A stretch of 64,000 bases of DNA from an uncultured SAR86 cluster bacterium (GTDB lineage: Bacteria; Pseudomonadota; Gammaproteobacteria; Magnimaribacterales; D2472), in assembly GCA_902602185.1 (NCBI GenBank), contig CACKPV010000002.1, positions 274,506-338,505 of the forward strand. Direction: 5' to 3'. Of the stretch, positions 52,902-62,282 are shown piece by piece. The notes below the pieces were generated by a model. That model saw only the letters and a program-made list of their open reading frames with translations, searched no databases and had not been told where the DNA came from. Each line of letters opens with the position of its first letter. Positions within the stretch are counted from its first letter, which is position 1. The position numbers and the translations under genes were made by a program.

Positions 52902-53944
52902 GAATGACAATTAATTACAATATGATGGTGCCCAGATTTTTTTTATTAACATTAATTTTTCTAGCCTCATGCACTGTTGAAGATATGGACAATGAAGTTG
53001 TCATATTTACCTCGAGACAACCTCAATTAATTGAAGATTTATTAACTAAATTTACTGCAGAAACCGGTATAAAAGTAACCGTTTTGTCTGGAAATGCGCA
53101 ACAGCTTATGGAGAGAATTGTCATTGAGGGATCTTCAACCGAAGCAGATATTTTGATGACAGTAGATGCAGGAGTGCTTTGGCAAGCAGCAATGAATAAT
53201 ATCTTTCAGCCAGTGGAATCTGCAATACTTGATTCTCGCATTCCCATGCACTTGAAGGATGAAAATAATTTATGGTTTGGTTTTTCTAAAAGAGCAAGAA
53301 CAATAGTTGTAAATAAAGACATATTTATTGAAGGGAGTAGTAATCCCTCATTAACTTATGAAGATCTTGCTGCACCTTTGTTTGATTGGGAGTTTCCAGG
53401 ACTATGCTTGAGGACATCAAAAAAAGTTTATAATCAATCTTTGATTGCAAGCATGATTGATAGTTTAGGCATTGAGGAAACAACGGAAATTGTAAGAGGA
53501 TGGGTAAAGAATCTCCAAGGGCGTCAAGTTTATACTAGTGACACTAATGTACTAAAAGCTGTGAACTCAGGAGCATGTGGAATGACTATCGTCAATACTT
53601 ATTATTTGGCAAGACTGGTTGAAAAAGGTGAAGCAGAAAATCTGAGATTGCTCTGGGCAAACCAATATGATCGAGGAGTTCACGTAAACATATCTGGTGC
53701 TGGATTAATCAAGTGGTCTAAAAATCAAACATCAGCAATTAAACTTTTGGAGTGGCTCTCATCAGAATATGCGCAAAATCTGTATGCAAGGGAGAACATG
53801 GAATACCCTGTAGTGCCTGGAGTAGACATACATCCAATCTTGCAAGAGTGGGGCAATTTTAAGGAAGATCTGATACAAGTAGACAAACTAGGATTGCTGC
53901 AAGAGCAAGCAGTCTTTATAGCTCAACAAGCAGGTTACAATTAA
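52898..53944 (+). CDS. Iron(III) ABC transporter substrate-binding lipoprotein
   Basis: A 348-residue type II periplasmic binding protein of the FbpA/FutA class. It carries a lipoprotein signal (LTLIFLASC) and begins [20 protein letters not shown]. The Tyr-pair iron region is VNTYYLARL, with [13 protein letters not shown] following. No permease or ATPase genes are adjacent, so partners must be elsewhere. It overlaps ubiH by 4 nt and the opposing rpmB by 4 nt, sharing a TTAA stop. Confidence 0.85.
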   Translation: MRMTINYNMMVPRFFLLTLIFLASCTVEDMDNEVVIFTSRQPQLIEDLLTKFTAETGIKVTVLSGNAQQLMERIVIEGSSTEADILMTVDAGVLWQAAMNNIFQPVESAILDSRIPMHLKDENNLWFGFSKRARTIVVNKDIFIEGSSNPSLTYEDLAAPLFDWEFPGLCLRTSKKVYNQSLIASMIDSLGIEETTEIVRGWVKNLQGRQVYTSDTNVLKAVNSGACGMTIVNTYYLARLVEKGEAENLRLLWANQYDRGVHVNISGAGLIKWSKNQTSAIKLLEWLSSEYAQNLYARENMEYPVVPGVDIHPILQEWGNFKEDLIQVDKLGLLQEQAVFIAQQAGYN

Positions 53945-54177
53945 ATTTTAGTGCCTTTAGCACGAAGATCTTTCAAGACCTCATCAATCCCCTTTTTATC
54001 AATTATTCGCATGCCTTTGGTAGAGACTTTTAAAGTTATGAAACGATTTTCTGATTCAACCCAAAACTTATGTTTATGCAAGTTGGGATAAAATTTTCTT
54101 TTAACTTTATTATTGGCATGGGAGACATGGTTTCCACTTTGCGGGACTTTTCCAGTAACTTGACAGACTTTACTCAT
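53941..54177 (-). CDS. rpmB: 50S ribosomal protein L28
   Basis: 78 residues beginning [20 protein letters not shown], the bL28 signature, then [20 protein letters not shown]. It has no CxxC zinc pairs. It follows rpmE2 with a 4-nt overlap. The usual downstream rpmG (L33) is absent: the rpmB stop abuts the opposing iron-binding gene. Confidence 0.95.
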   Translation of the reverse strand: MSKVCQVTGKVPQSGNHVSHANNKVKRKFYPNLHKHKFWVESENRFITLKVSTKGMRIIDKKGIDEVLKDLRAKGTKI

Positions 54178-54422
54178 GACTTTTTCCCAAAACGTTTTTC
54201 AAATTTTTGTACTCGACCACCGGTATCAACAATTTTTTGTTTGCCTGTATAGAAGGGGTGCGAAGCAGATGAGATTTCTAAAGTGAAATAAGGATAAGTA
54301 TTTCCATCTTCCCATTTTTTTGTTTTGTCCGTTTGGATAGTAGATCTTACTAAATAATATTCGTCTACACTTATGTCATGGAAGAGAACTTCTCTATATT
54401 CTGGATGTATACCTTTTTTCAT
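54174..54422 (-). CDS. rpmE2: 50S ribosomal protein L31 type B
   Basis: An 82-residue L31 lacking the Cys zinc residues (C-minus, YkgM-like type B): [40 protein letters not shown] and [10 protein letters not shown]. In many bacteria type B L31 replaces the zinc-containing form under zinc limitation through Zur. No clear Zur palindrome was seen upstream. It overlaps rpmB by 4 nt. Confidence 0.93.
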   Translation of the reverse strand: MKKGIHPEYREVLFHDISVDEYYLVRSTIQTDKTKKWEDGNTYPYFTLEISSASHPFYTGKQKIVDTGGRVQKFEKRFGKKS

Positions 54423-54516
54423 TTTTTAATCAAATTAGGATGATTTGCTAGTTTCATAATAAAATCTAAATTTAGGTTGTGAACTATACCAAATAAGTAA
54501 ATCTTTACAATATACG

Positions 54517-56487
54517 ATGCAAAATTTTTATTATTCAGTTGCTTTACCCACACCTTTAAGACAGCTTTTTACTTATCATTCATCAACAAAAATTGCACCT
54601 GGTTCAAGAGTAGCAGTTTCTTTTAATAGAAGAAATTTAGTTGGATTTATTATCAAGTCATGTCCGAAGCCTAATTTCAAAACTATAGAAATCAAAGAAA
54701 TTTTGGATAAAGAGCCAACATTTGATAATGAATCTTTTCAGACTTTAATTTGGATTGCTAATTATTATCATCATTCTATTGGTGAAGTTTTTAACAATTT
54801 TCTTCCTCCTAAATTACGAAAGATAAACTTTGTCTTAGAGAAAATTGCTAATTCTGAGACTAATACTCAAGTTATTAAAGGCAGTAAAACATATGATCTC
54901 ACCCCAGATCAGAAGAATGTTATTTCTCAAATTCAGCAATCCAAGGGATTTGATCCAACTATACTGCATGGTGTTACAAGTTCAGGTAAAACAGAAGTTT
55001 ACCTTCAATTGACAGAAAAATTTCTTAAGCAAGATACCTCAATTATGATTTTAGTTCCTGAGATAAGTCTTACACCTCAAATATACGAACGTTTTCGATC
55101 AAGATTTAAAGGTAATATTGGTCTTTACCATTCAAAAAGAACTGATAAAGAAAGGTTCGAGTGTTGGCAAGATTGTAAATCTGGAAATACAAGAATACTA
55201 ATTGGTACTCGGTCATCGTTATTTCTTCCTCTTCAAAAACTTGGACTAATTATTTTGGATGAAGAACATGATCCATCATTTAAGCAGCATGAAGGAGTTC
55301 GCTTCTCGTCAAAGAATGTTGCTCTTAAAATTGCTCAAGATAGGGATATCCCTATAGTTTTATCCTCAGCCACACCCTCATTACAAGCATTAGAGTTGGT
55401 GGATTCTAAAAACTATAAGTTTCTATCGATGCCCACAAGGATTAATGGTGATTTGCCCCCATCATTTATTCTGCATGATACGAGGACAGCAACAAAAAAA
55501 GCTGGCATCGATATTAGCCTGTTTCCTATTATTCAAAAAACTATTGATAGAGGGAAAAAAGTTTTAATATTTCTCAATCAAAGAGGCTTTGCTCCTTTGT
55601 TATCTTGCAATGCATGTTCTTGGTCTGCCTTATGCAAAAATTGTTCTGTAAAACTTGTTTTTCACAAAGAAGATAATATTTTGTTATGCCATAAATGCCA
55701 AAAAAAGTATGAAGTTCCAAAAAAATGCCCACAATGTGCAAGTGGCAAGTTTCATTACTATGGTGTTGGCACTGAACAAATTGAGTCTGAATTAAAAAAT
55801 GAGTTTAAAGAAACACCACTGATCAGATTTGACCTCGATACCACTAAGAAAAAGGGCTCTTTAGAAGATGTTTTAAAAAAGATATCAGATTCCAATAGTG
55901 CGATTTTAGTTGGCACTCAAATGATTGCAAAAGGGCATGACTTTTCTGAAGTTGAGCTGGGGATTATTCTCAATTGCGATCAAGGTCTTATTAGTCATGA
56001 ACCCAATGCTATTGAAAAACTCTCACAATTGCTTATTCAAGTGATCGGCAGAGTTGGTAGATCAGGAACATCAAAAGTTATCATTCAAACTGACTATCCT
56101 GATGACAAAAACTTAAATGCTCTCAAAGAAGGGAACTATCTTAGATTTTCTAAATATTTATTAGGAGAATATAAACGTCTGAAGTTACCCCCTTATGTAT
56201 CGATTGCTTTAATACGAACAAAATCCAAAGATTTAAATGCCAGCATGTCATTCCTAAGAGATATTCGTTCAAGTGTAGAAGCTTCAACAAATGCCCATTG
56301 CATCGGCCCTCTTCCAGCTCCATTGAATAAGATTAAAAATCTTTATAGAAACTATCTTTTGATTAAAGATAAGGATCTTATTGAAACGCATAAAACTATT
56401 TCAAAAATCAATGCAGCAATCGGAAAAACAATAGAGGATAAAAAAATCCAATGGTCTATAGACCTTAACCCATCTGATTACAGTTAA
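54517..56487 (+). CDS. priA: Primosomal protein N' (replication restart helicase)
   Basis: A 656-residue 3'-5' DNA helicase reloading the replisome at stalled forks. Motifs: Walker A GVTSSGKTEVYL, LVPEISLTPQ, Walker B DEEHDPSFKQ. An eight-Cys double zinc finger runs CNACSWSALCKNC to CHKCQKKYEVPKKCPQC, and the C-terminal helicase motif is QVIGRVGRSG. -10-like TACAAT ends 6 nt before the ATG. It shares a TTAA stop with the opposing amidase. Confidence 0.96.
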   Translation: MQNFYYSVALPTPLRQLFTYHSSTKIAPGSRVAVSFNRRNLVGFIIKSCPKPNFKTIEIKEILDKEPTFDNESFQTLIWIANYYHHSIGEVFNNFLPPKLRKINFVLEKIANSETNTQVIKGSKTYDLTPDQKNVISQIQQSKGFDPTILHGVTSSGKTEVYLQLTEKFLKQDTSIMILVPEISLTPQIYERFRSRFKGNIGLYHSKRTDKERFECWQDCKSGNTRILIGTRSSLFLPLQKLGLIILDEEHDPSFKQHEGVRFSSKNVALKIAQDRDIPIVLSSATPSLQALELVDSKNYKFLSMPTRINGDLPPSFILHDTRTATKKAGIDISLFPIIQKTIDRGKKVLIFLNQRGFAPLLSCNACSWSALCKNCSVKLVFHKEDNILLCHKCQKKYEVPKKCPQCASGKFHYYGVGTEQIESELKNEFKETPLIRFDLDTTKKKGSLEDVLKKISDSNSAILVGTQMIAKGHDFSEVELGIILNCDQGLISHEPNAIEKLSQLLIQVIGRVGRSGTSKVIIQTDYPDDKNLNALKEGNYLRFSKYLLGEYKRLKLPPYVSIALIRTKSKDLNASMSFLRDIRSSVEASTNAHCIGPLPAPLNKIKNLYRNYLLIKDKDLIETHKTISKINAAIGKTIEDKKIQWSIDLNPSDYS

Positions 56488-57872
56488 TTAGAGGGTAGTT
56501 TAATCATTTGACCAACAATGATTTGAGTATTGACTAAATTATTTAAACTTTGGATTTCTTCCAAAGAAGAATTATATTCAAGTGCAATTTCAGATAGGGT
56601 ATCTCCAGGCTTGATCTCATAAAATTGATGGTGAGGTATCTGAATCTTTTGACCCGGAAATATTGCTTCATCTCGAATCATGTTTAGGTTGATGATATCC
56701 ATTACAGGAACACCAAAACGAATTGCAATTTCAGACAGAGTATCTCCAGATTGGATTAGATAAGTAAGGTTGCTATCTTTATTAAAAATAAAAAGATTTT
56801 TATCTTGGACTTCAGCAAAGTACTGATTTATCCCTAAAAATAATGATCTCGCAAGCATCCTTCTTCCAGGCTTACCTTTCAATCTTTTTGCATCCATTGG
56901 ATTAGATATAAAACCGGATTCAAGGAAAATCGAAGGAATATCAACCGATTTCAAAACTCTAAAATCTGCAAATTCAACAGATTTTTTATGTAATTTCGTA
57001 TTTGGATCAAGTTTTAGTTGATGAAGGATTTTTTTGGCTAGGGATAAACTCAGTCTATTTTTTTCTGCATACATCTCTGGATATTTCAACATAGCAGTGT
57101 CCTCATTTAAATCATATTTTTCTAAACGCACAGGACTAACCTTTTTTGAAAGATTTTTTGCCGAAATACTTGAGGGATTGTCTGCCCAAACATAGACAGA
57201 GGCTCCACTTACTGAGGGTAAAGCAAAAGCATCGGCATGAATGGATATAAAAATATCTGCACCAGCTCTTCTGCTTTTTTGGTATCTTTGATCTAAATAT
57301 ATAAATTCATCACTTTCTCTAATTAAGACGGGAACATACCCCTCAGTATTTTGAAGTGTGCGAGCAAGCTCACTTGCAATCAAGAAGGTAATATCTTTTT
57401 CAATCACATTTAATTCACTGCTTATTGCTCCAGGATCTCTACCTCCGTGACCAGCATCAATAGCAACAATCACCTCTCTTTGCATTGTTTTAATATCTTT
57501 TCCAAAAAATAAAGGAACGAATAGCCTTAAATTAGAATTCTCTACAATCTGTTGAGGCTTAGCCCATCTTGCTGCTTCATAAAGTGAAATTTTTATCTTG
57601 ACATCATTTTGATCCTGATAGGCTTCAACAGACTTAATCGGATAATTTTGAATACTACTAAAGTCATTTACAATTGTTGAATCCTTAATTGTGACCAGTA
57701 TCTCAAAAGGGTCATTAGATGATTCAGATAAAATCAAAGCAGTATTTTCAAGCACAAAGTTTACTTCATAATGATTTGAATCAATCTTTATTAAATCTTG
57801 AAATTCAACTTCTCCAGTCTCAGAGTAAACAAAAAAAATAAAGATCAATGGTAAAAAATATTTTTTCATCAT
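56484..57872 (-). CDS. N-acetylmuramoyl-L-alanine amidase with LysM domains
   Basis: A 462-residue periplasmic cell-wall amidase (AmiB/AmiC-like) needed to split the septum. Signal peptide, N-terminal AMIN-like domain (about 25-115), amidase_3 domain with VAIDAGHGGRDPGAIS, ISIHADAF and the Glu region IFLESGFISN, then two C-terminal LysM repeats (IQSGDTLSEIAIRFGVPV and IKPGDTLSEIALEYNSSL). It overlaps tsaE by 4 nt; the nnrD-tsaE-amidase order is conserved in gammaproteobacteria. Confidence 0.93.
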   Translation of the reverse strand: MMKKYFLPLIFIFFVYSETGEVEFQDLIKIDSNHYEVNFVLENTALILSESSNDPFEILVTIKDSTIVNDFSSIQNYPIKSVEAYQDQNDVKIKISLYEAARWAKPQQIVENSNLRLFVPLFFGKDIKTMQREVIVAIDAGHGGRDPGAISSELNVIEKDITFLIASELARTLQNTEGYVPVLIRESDEFIYLDQRYQKSRRAGADIFISIHADAFALPSVSGASVYVWADNPSSISAKNLSKKVSPVRLEKYDLNEDTAMLKYPEMYAEKNRLSLSLAKKILHQLKLDPNTKLHKKSVEFADFRVLKSVDIPSIFLESGFISNPMDAKRLKGKPGRRMLARSLFLGINQYFAEVQDKNLFIFNKDSNLTYLIQSGDTLSEIAIRFGVPVMDIINLNMIRDEAIFPGQKIQIPHHQFYEIKPGDTLSEIALEYNSSLEEIQSLNNLVNTQIIVGQMIKLPSN

Positions 57873-58294
57873 TTTTTTTGTTCAACTTTAACTGATCTTC
57901 CAGAACCTTCATGTTTTAGGTGAATTTCTAAGTTTGGATTTCTTCGAGATGCTACTAGGTTCGGCCACTCAATAATTATAATTTTACGTCTATCTGCTAG
58001 TCGATCGAGATCTAGAACATCAACTTCTTGTGTATTTTCCAAGCGATAAAGATCTGCATGCAAGCATAAAAACTTTGATGTTTCATATTCCTCACACAAA
58101 GTATATGTAGGACTTTTTACAATTTCATGATAACCCAGTGCTTTTAAAACAGCTTTGGTTAAAAAAGTTTTGCCTGTTCCAAGTTCTCCATATAAATGAA
58201 TCTCAAAATCATTATTATCTTTTTGAATTTCTTCAGCTATTTCATAGCCTAATTGAGAAGTTGAAGCTTCATTATCAAGATATTTACTGCTCAT
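57869..58294 (-). CDS. tsaE: tRNA threonylcarbamoyladenosine synthesis ATPase TsaE
   Basis: A 141-residue ATPase partner of TsaB/TsaD for t6A37 modification. Walker A is GELGTGKTFLT, with KSPTYTLCEEY and HADLYRL as further family blocks. It overlaps nnrD by 11 nt and the amidase by 4 nt. Confidence 0.95.
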   Translation of the reverse strand: MSSKYLDNEASTSQLGYEIAEEIQKDNNDFEIHLYGELGTGKTFLTKAVLKALGYHEIVKSPTYTLCEEYETSKFLCLHADLYRLENTQEVDVLDLDRLADRRKIIIIEWPNLVASRRNPNLEIHLKHEGSGRSVKVEQKK

Positions 58295-59159
58295 TATTAT
58301 GATTCATATTCAATTCAAAATTAAAAACACTTTGGCAAATTAAAGAGATTAAATCAGAAGCTGTAATGCCTCGATTTTTAAGAGGACCTTCTCTTTTCAG
58401 TTGATCTACTGCATAACCATGTGCTGCCACCGCAAATTTACATGCTTTCATTGCAGAGATGCCTTGAGCAATTAGCCCGCCTATAAATCCTGTTAAAACA
58501 TCCCCGGTTCCTGCTGAAGATAGCAATGGGTTACCATTCATGCAGCGGAACATATTATCTTTGTCTGTGATAAGTGTTTCTTTTCCTTTGAGGACTACTA
58601 TGCCACCAAATTTTTCTTGTAGTTTTTTTGCTGCATGCGTTCTATTATTTTGGATATCATTCACTTCACAATCTAACAGGTTAGCAGCTTCTCCGGGATG
58701 AGGTGTTATGATCAGGTCCTGAGGAAGTTTTGTTTGATTGTGCAAAAACAATAAACTGCCTGCATCCAAAATCAAAGGGAGTTGATCTTTGTTTGCAATT
58801 TCGATTGCTAAGTGTGTTAGCTGTTGAGACCAGGATGAATCTTTCAGACCAGGACCGCAGATAATAATATCTTTATTTGCGCATAAATTTTCAGCATCTT
58901 GCCTATTATTAACACCCGCAACAATGACAGAAGGAAAATGAGCAAGCATTGCAGTGACATAATCTGAACGTGTAGCGACAGTTACTAACCCAGAACCAAT
59001 CCTCAAAGCCATCCCAGCAGCCAATATTATAGCTCCACCGTATGGATGATCACCTCCTAAGAGGAGAGTTGATCCATAAGTTCCTTTATGAGTATCTAAT
59101 GAACTTTCAGAAATCAGAGATTGTTTAACTGCATCAAAATTGAAATCAAATACTTCCAT
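58284..59159 (-). CDS. nnrD: ADP-dependent NAD(P)H-hydrate dehydratase
   Basis: A 291-residue ribokinase-like enzyme repairing the hydrated form of NAD(P)H. Motifs: THKGTYGSTLLLGGDHPYGG, PLILDAGSL, ITPHPGEAANLL and NPLLSSAGTGDVLTGFIGGL. Only this C-terminal domain is present; the NnrE epimerase domain fused to it in E. coli YjeF is missing. It keeps the family context with tsaE and the amidase. Confidence 0.92.
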   Translation of the reverse strand: MEVFDFNFDAVKQSLISESSLDTHKGTYGSTLLLGGDHPYGGAIILAAGMALRIGSGLVTVATRSDYVTAMLAHFPSVIVAGVNNRQDAENLCANKDIIICGPGLKDSSWSQQLTHLAIEIANKDQLPLILDAGSLLFLHNQTKLPQDLIITPHPGEAANLLDCEVNDIQNNRTHAAKKLQEKFGGIVVLKGKETLITDKDNMFRCMNGNPLLSSAGTGDVLTGFIGGLIAQGISAMKACKFAVAAHGYAVDQLKREGPLKNRGITASDLISLICQSVFNFELNMNHNNEQ

Positions 59160-59161
59160 TT

Positions 59162-60574
59162 TTACTGTTTAAATCTGACTATGCGATCCATGGTAAATGA
59201 ACCAAGATAGATATATTCATCAACAGGATAGGCAACGGTCGGAAAACCAAAAGCATCCTTTTTAAAATCAAATTCCTTGACTAGAGATAAATCTTTCACA
59301 TCTAACTTAAATACCTTAAATGGGAGTGAACATACCGAAGGTTCCTCTGAGATTCCATCTCCAAGTGAATAACCTGGACAAGTTGCAATAACGTCGAGAG
59401 TTTCATGATCAAAACTTGTTACCCAGATAAAATCATCTTTTAAGATCAGATTATCAGGAGAATTTAATTTAAATTGTGCTATTTCTTCTTGCGTTAAAAG
59501 ATCGAATGCTTTGACTTCATCACTTAGATTATAAGCAACATATAAAATGTTATTTTTCTTTACAATTCCATTAGGCTGACCACCTTTTGTGAAATCTAAA
59601 TTATTAAATTTAACTTTATTCCAAAATAATACTTCACCTGTATCATACTTAAAAAGTGAGGCACTCAACCATTGGCTAATAGTAATATCTTGCGGATACA
59701 TGTGACTTACATAAAAAGTACCATTATTTTGCATAGTGAGATCATTAACATAATACTGTTTAGGTACCTTTACACATCCACGCCAAACTAATTCCCAAGC
59801 TTCCTCCTTTTGTAACTCAAAAAATTCAATACTTTCTTGTGGAAAATGATTGACGACTCCAAGTTGATAGCTGCCATCATATCTTCTAATTAGATCGATT
59901 CCATGCGGATTAAAGTTTATCGAACTTCTTTTACATTGTGGGTCTCCCCAGACATTATCTTCAAAAATTATGGGCAGTTTATTAATCTGCATATTTGATA
60001 AATCAATAATTGCAAAATCTCCAATACCAGGCTCTTCATAGGGCTTTATACCTGCAAACTCACTTGTGATAAGAAATTGCCCATCAGGGGTGATTGTCAT
60101 ATCTTCTGGATTGGAAACAATACAAAAAACTTCGAGGACATTTCCATCCTGGCAAGCCTCTAAGTTTTGAGTCTCTCCAACGTAGTCTCTAGTTGCAGTT
60201 AATATTGCCAGTACAAAAAAGAGAAGTGCACTGATCAATGCAATGCTTACAGGAGTTTTAAATAAATAAAAGGATAATACTTTTTGAATTATTGTTTGTG
60301 CAAATATGAATAGCAGGCCCCTTAAAAAGAATCCAATGCCCAAAGCAAATGTCAAAATACTCCATAATCGCTCTGACCATTCTTTGAACAATAGAGGAGT
60401 TGTTAAAGCAAGTAGAAGACCCAGTGTAAGAAAAAACACTCCCTGTAAAGCAAGTGTTCGTCTATCATTAGCAATCTTTAGGTATTGTTTAAGAATCCAC
60501 TTAAAACCAATAACCGATAGACAAATTAAACCTAAACATAAGAAGAATATTGTATAAAAATAGTTTATAGCCAT
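59162..60574 (-). CDS. Membrane-anchored paraoxonase-like beta-propeller protein
   Basis: 470 residues. The first 135 hold about four membrane helices. The remainder is a soluble, probably periplasmic, propeller with SMP-30/paraoxonase-like blocks: ITPDGQFLITSEF, NPHGIDL, VNDLTMQNNGTFYVSH, QPNGIVKKNNILYVAYN. Paraoxonase-type propellers hydrolyse lactones or aryl esters with calcium; residues like Asn in NPHGID and VND fit such a site. Enzyme activity is inferred. It overlaps the alpha/beta hydrolase by 10 nt. Confidence 0.6.
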   Translation of the reverse strand: MAINYFYTIFFLCLGLICLSVIGFKWILKQYLKIANDRRTLALQGVFFLTLGLLLALTTPLLFKEWSERLWSILTFALGIGFFLRGLLFIFAQTIIQKVLSFYLFKTPVSIALISALLFFVLAILTATRDYVGETQNLEACQDGNVLEVFCIVSNPEDMTITPDGQFLITSEFAGIKPYEEPGIGDFAIIDLSNMQINKLPIIFEDNVWGDPQCKRSSINFNPHGIDLIRRYDGSYQLGVVNHFPQESIEFFELQKEEAWELVWRGCVKVPKQYYVNDLTMQNNGTFYVSHMYPQDITISQWLSASLFKYDTGEVLFWNKVKFNNLDFTKGGQPNGIVKKNNILYVAYNLSDEVKAFDLLTQEEIAQFKLNSPDNLILKDDFIWVTSFDHETLDVIATCPGYSLGDGISEEPSVCSLPFKVFKLDVKDLSLVKEFDFKKDAFGFPTVAYPVDEYIYLGSFTMDRIVRFKQ

Positions 60575-61455
60575 TTATCTATTGCTCTTTTGACAATTTT
60601 TGTCATTTCTATTGGAGCATCAATTGGTACATGATGGGCAGCTCCTGCTATTGTTTCAAAATGCATATTATCCTTGAATAAATTTTTCATGTAGTCAAGA
60701 ATTTTTGAGGCCATGAGTAGGCTTTCTTCACCAGCAATAAATAGTGAAGGACATTTAAAAGAATATTCATACCCTTTTGGATACTCTAATTTAAAGAAAA
60801 GCTGATCATCAAATTTCCATCTCCATCCCTCTGAGGTTTCTTTGATTGCATGCTCAGCAATGTATCGTAAGTACCAATCATTTTTACATTCTTGTTTTGG
60901 CATCAATCTAAATCTTTTAAGGATAGTTTTTTTATCGGGATAATATTTAATCATTCGAAGAGGCCCAGTGCCCACACTTTTTTTGTACTCAAAATTTGGT
61001 GGTCGAACTGGAGTATCTATCATAACTAATCCAGCAATTAGTTCAGATCTTTTGGTTGCTACATAGCCCGCAACATGGCCACCCAATGAGTGTCCAACTA
61101 GAACAATATTTTCGGTAAGTTTCTCATTCTTAATGATAGAAAGTACACTATTGCCAAAATTTTCGAAACTGTAGACATCACAGTGATCAGAGTCTCCCAT
61201 TCCTGGTAAGTCAAGAGCAATTACATTAAATTTATCCAATAGAAGGGGTGCAATAGGATCCCACCAGTTCTTACTAGCTCCAGTCCCATGAATTAAGATC
61301 ACCGTGCCTTTTGACTCATTTGCAGACCAAAGTTTGTAGCAAACATTTCCTTGAGGCAACTTAACCTTTTTTTCTGTATATGCTCTCTCAATTGATTTTA
61401 AAAACCATTCGGGAGCTTCTTTAATATCAGTTTCAAGATTGTTTGAGATTACCAT
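60565..61455 (-). CDS. Alpha/beta hydrolase
   Basis: A 296-residue alpha/beta hydrolase fold enzyme. Oxyanion HG: LIHGTGASKNWWD; nucleophile elbow GHSLGGH (Ser); ALDLPGMGDSD; catalytic His in AGAAHHVPID; Asp/Glu region SLFIAGEESLL. The substrate is unknown. It is cotranscribed with the paraoxonase-like gene. Confidence 0.8.
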   Translation of the reverse strand: MVISNNLETDIKEAPEWFLKSIERAYTEKKVKLPQGNVCYKLWSANESKGTVILIHGTGASKNWWDPIAPLLLDKFNVIALDLPGMGDSDHCDVYSFENFGNSVLSIIKNEKLTENIVLVGHSLGGHVAGYVATKRSELIAGLVMIDTPVRPPNFEYKKSVGTGPLRMIKYYPDKKTILKRFRLMPKQECKNDWYLRYIAEHAIKETSEGWRWKFDDQLFFKLEYPKGYEYSFKCPSLFIAGEESLLMASKILDYMKNLFKDNMHFETIAGAAHHVPIDAPIEMTKIVKRAIDKWL

Positions 61456-61499
61456 TGGAGTTATTCTAAGCTAGATTATTAAATTTTGCTTTGACTTTC

Positions 61500-62276
61500 A
61501 TGGAACCTTCTCCTGCCTCAACTATTTTATTACTTCGGCAAAAGCAAGATGTAATTGAAGTCTTGATGGCAAAACGATCTCATAAAACCGATTTTGCAAG
61601 TTTATATGTTTTCCCTGGTGGAAAAGTTGATCAAGATGATATTTCTTTTGGTGCAGAATCAACAGTGTGTGACTTAAATGAAGGTCAACTTTCAAACCGC
61701 ATTAATGTAGAGTCAGGAGGATCCTCTTTTTGGATTGCTGCTGTAAGGGAGTGTTTTGAGGAAGTAGGTGTGTTGTTAACTCACAATTCAGAGGATAAAT
61801 TGCCTAACTTTAAAGAAAATAAAAAAGAAAGATATATAGATTATCGTAATCAATTACTTAGAAAAAAGATTTCATTTAAACAAATTTGCGAAAAAGAAAA
61901 TTTTTTTATTAAATCAACAGAAATAGTACCATTTGCACATTGGATTACTCCAGAATTTGCTACTAGGAGATATGACACACGTTTTTTTATTACAAGGATG
62001 CCTGAAAATCAAGACATTAATCATGATGGTAACGAATTGATTGAGAATATATGGATTTCTCCACAATCTGCTCTTCAAAAAGTACAAGAAGGGAAAATGC
62101 AAATGATACTTCCTACAATAAAATGTTTAGAGCAGTTAATGGAATTTGAATCTATAGACAACCTAATGGCACACTATCAAAGTTTAGATGCAAAGGACAT
62201 CCAGCCCAATTTACCCAAATTTGTTAAAAAAGATGGGCAATGGAAAGAACTGTTGCCAGGAGATGAAGGCTATTAA
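61500..62276 (+). CDS. Nudix hydrolase, NUDT19-like
   Basis: 258 residues from ATG 61500 (MEPSPASTILLLRQ); the ORF-track TTG is three codons upstream. The Nudix box is split by an insertion, as in NUDT7/NUDT19-type enzymes: FPGGKVDQDD, then 40 residues later AAVRECFEEVGVLL. Relatives cleave CoA or acyl-CoA diphosphate; the substrate is inferred. The metallo-beta-lactamase gene starts 6 nt after. Confidence 0.8.
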   Translation: MEPSPASTILLLRQKQDVIEVLMAKRSHKTDFASLYVFPGGKVDQDDISFGAESTVCDLNEGQLSNRINVESGGSSFWIAAVRECFEEVGVLLTHNSEDKLPNFKENKKERYIDYRNQLLRKKISFKQICEKENFFIKSTEIVPFAHWITPEFATRRYDTRFFITRMPENQDINHDGNELIENIWISPQSALQKVQEGKMQMILPTIKCLEQLMEFESIDNLMAHYQSLDAKDIQPNLPKFVKKDGQWKELLPGDEGY

Positions 62277-62282
62277 ATTACG

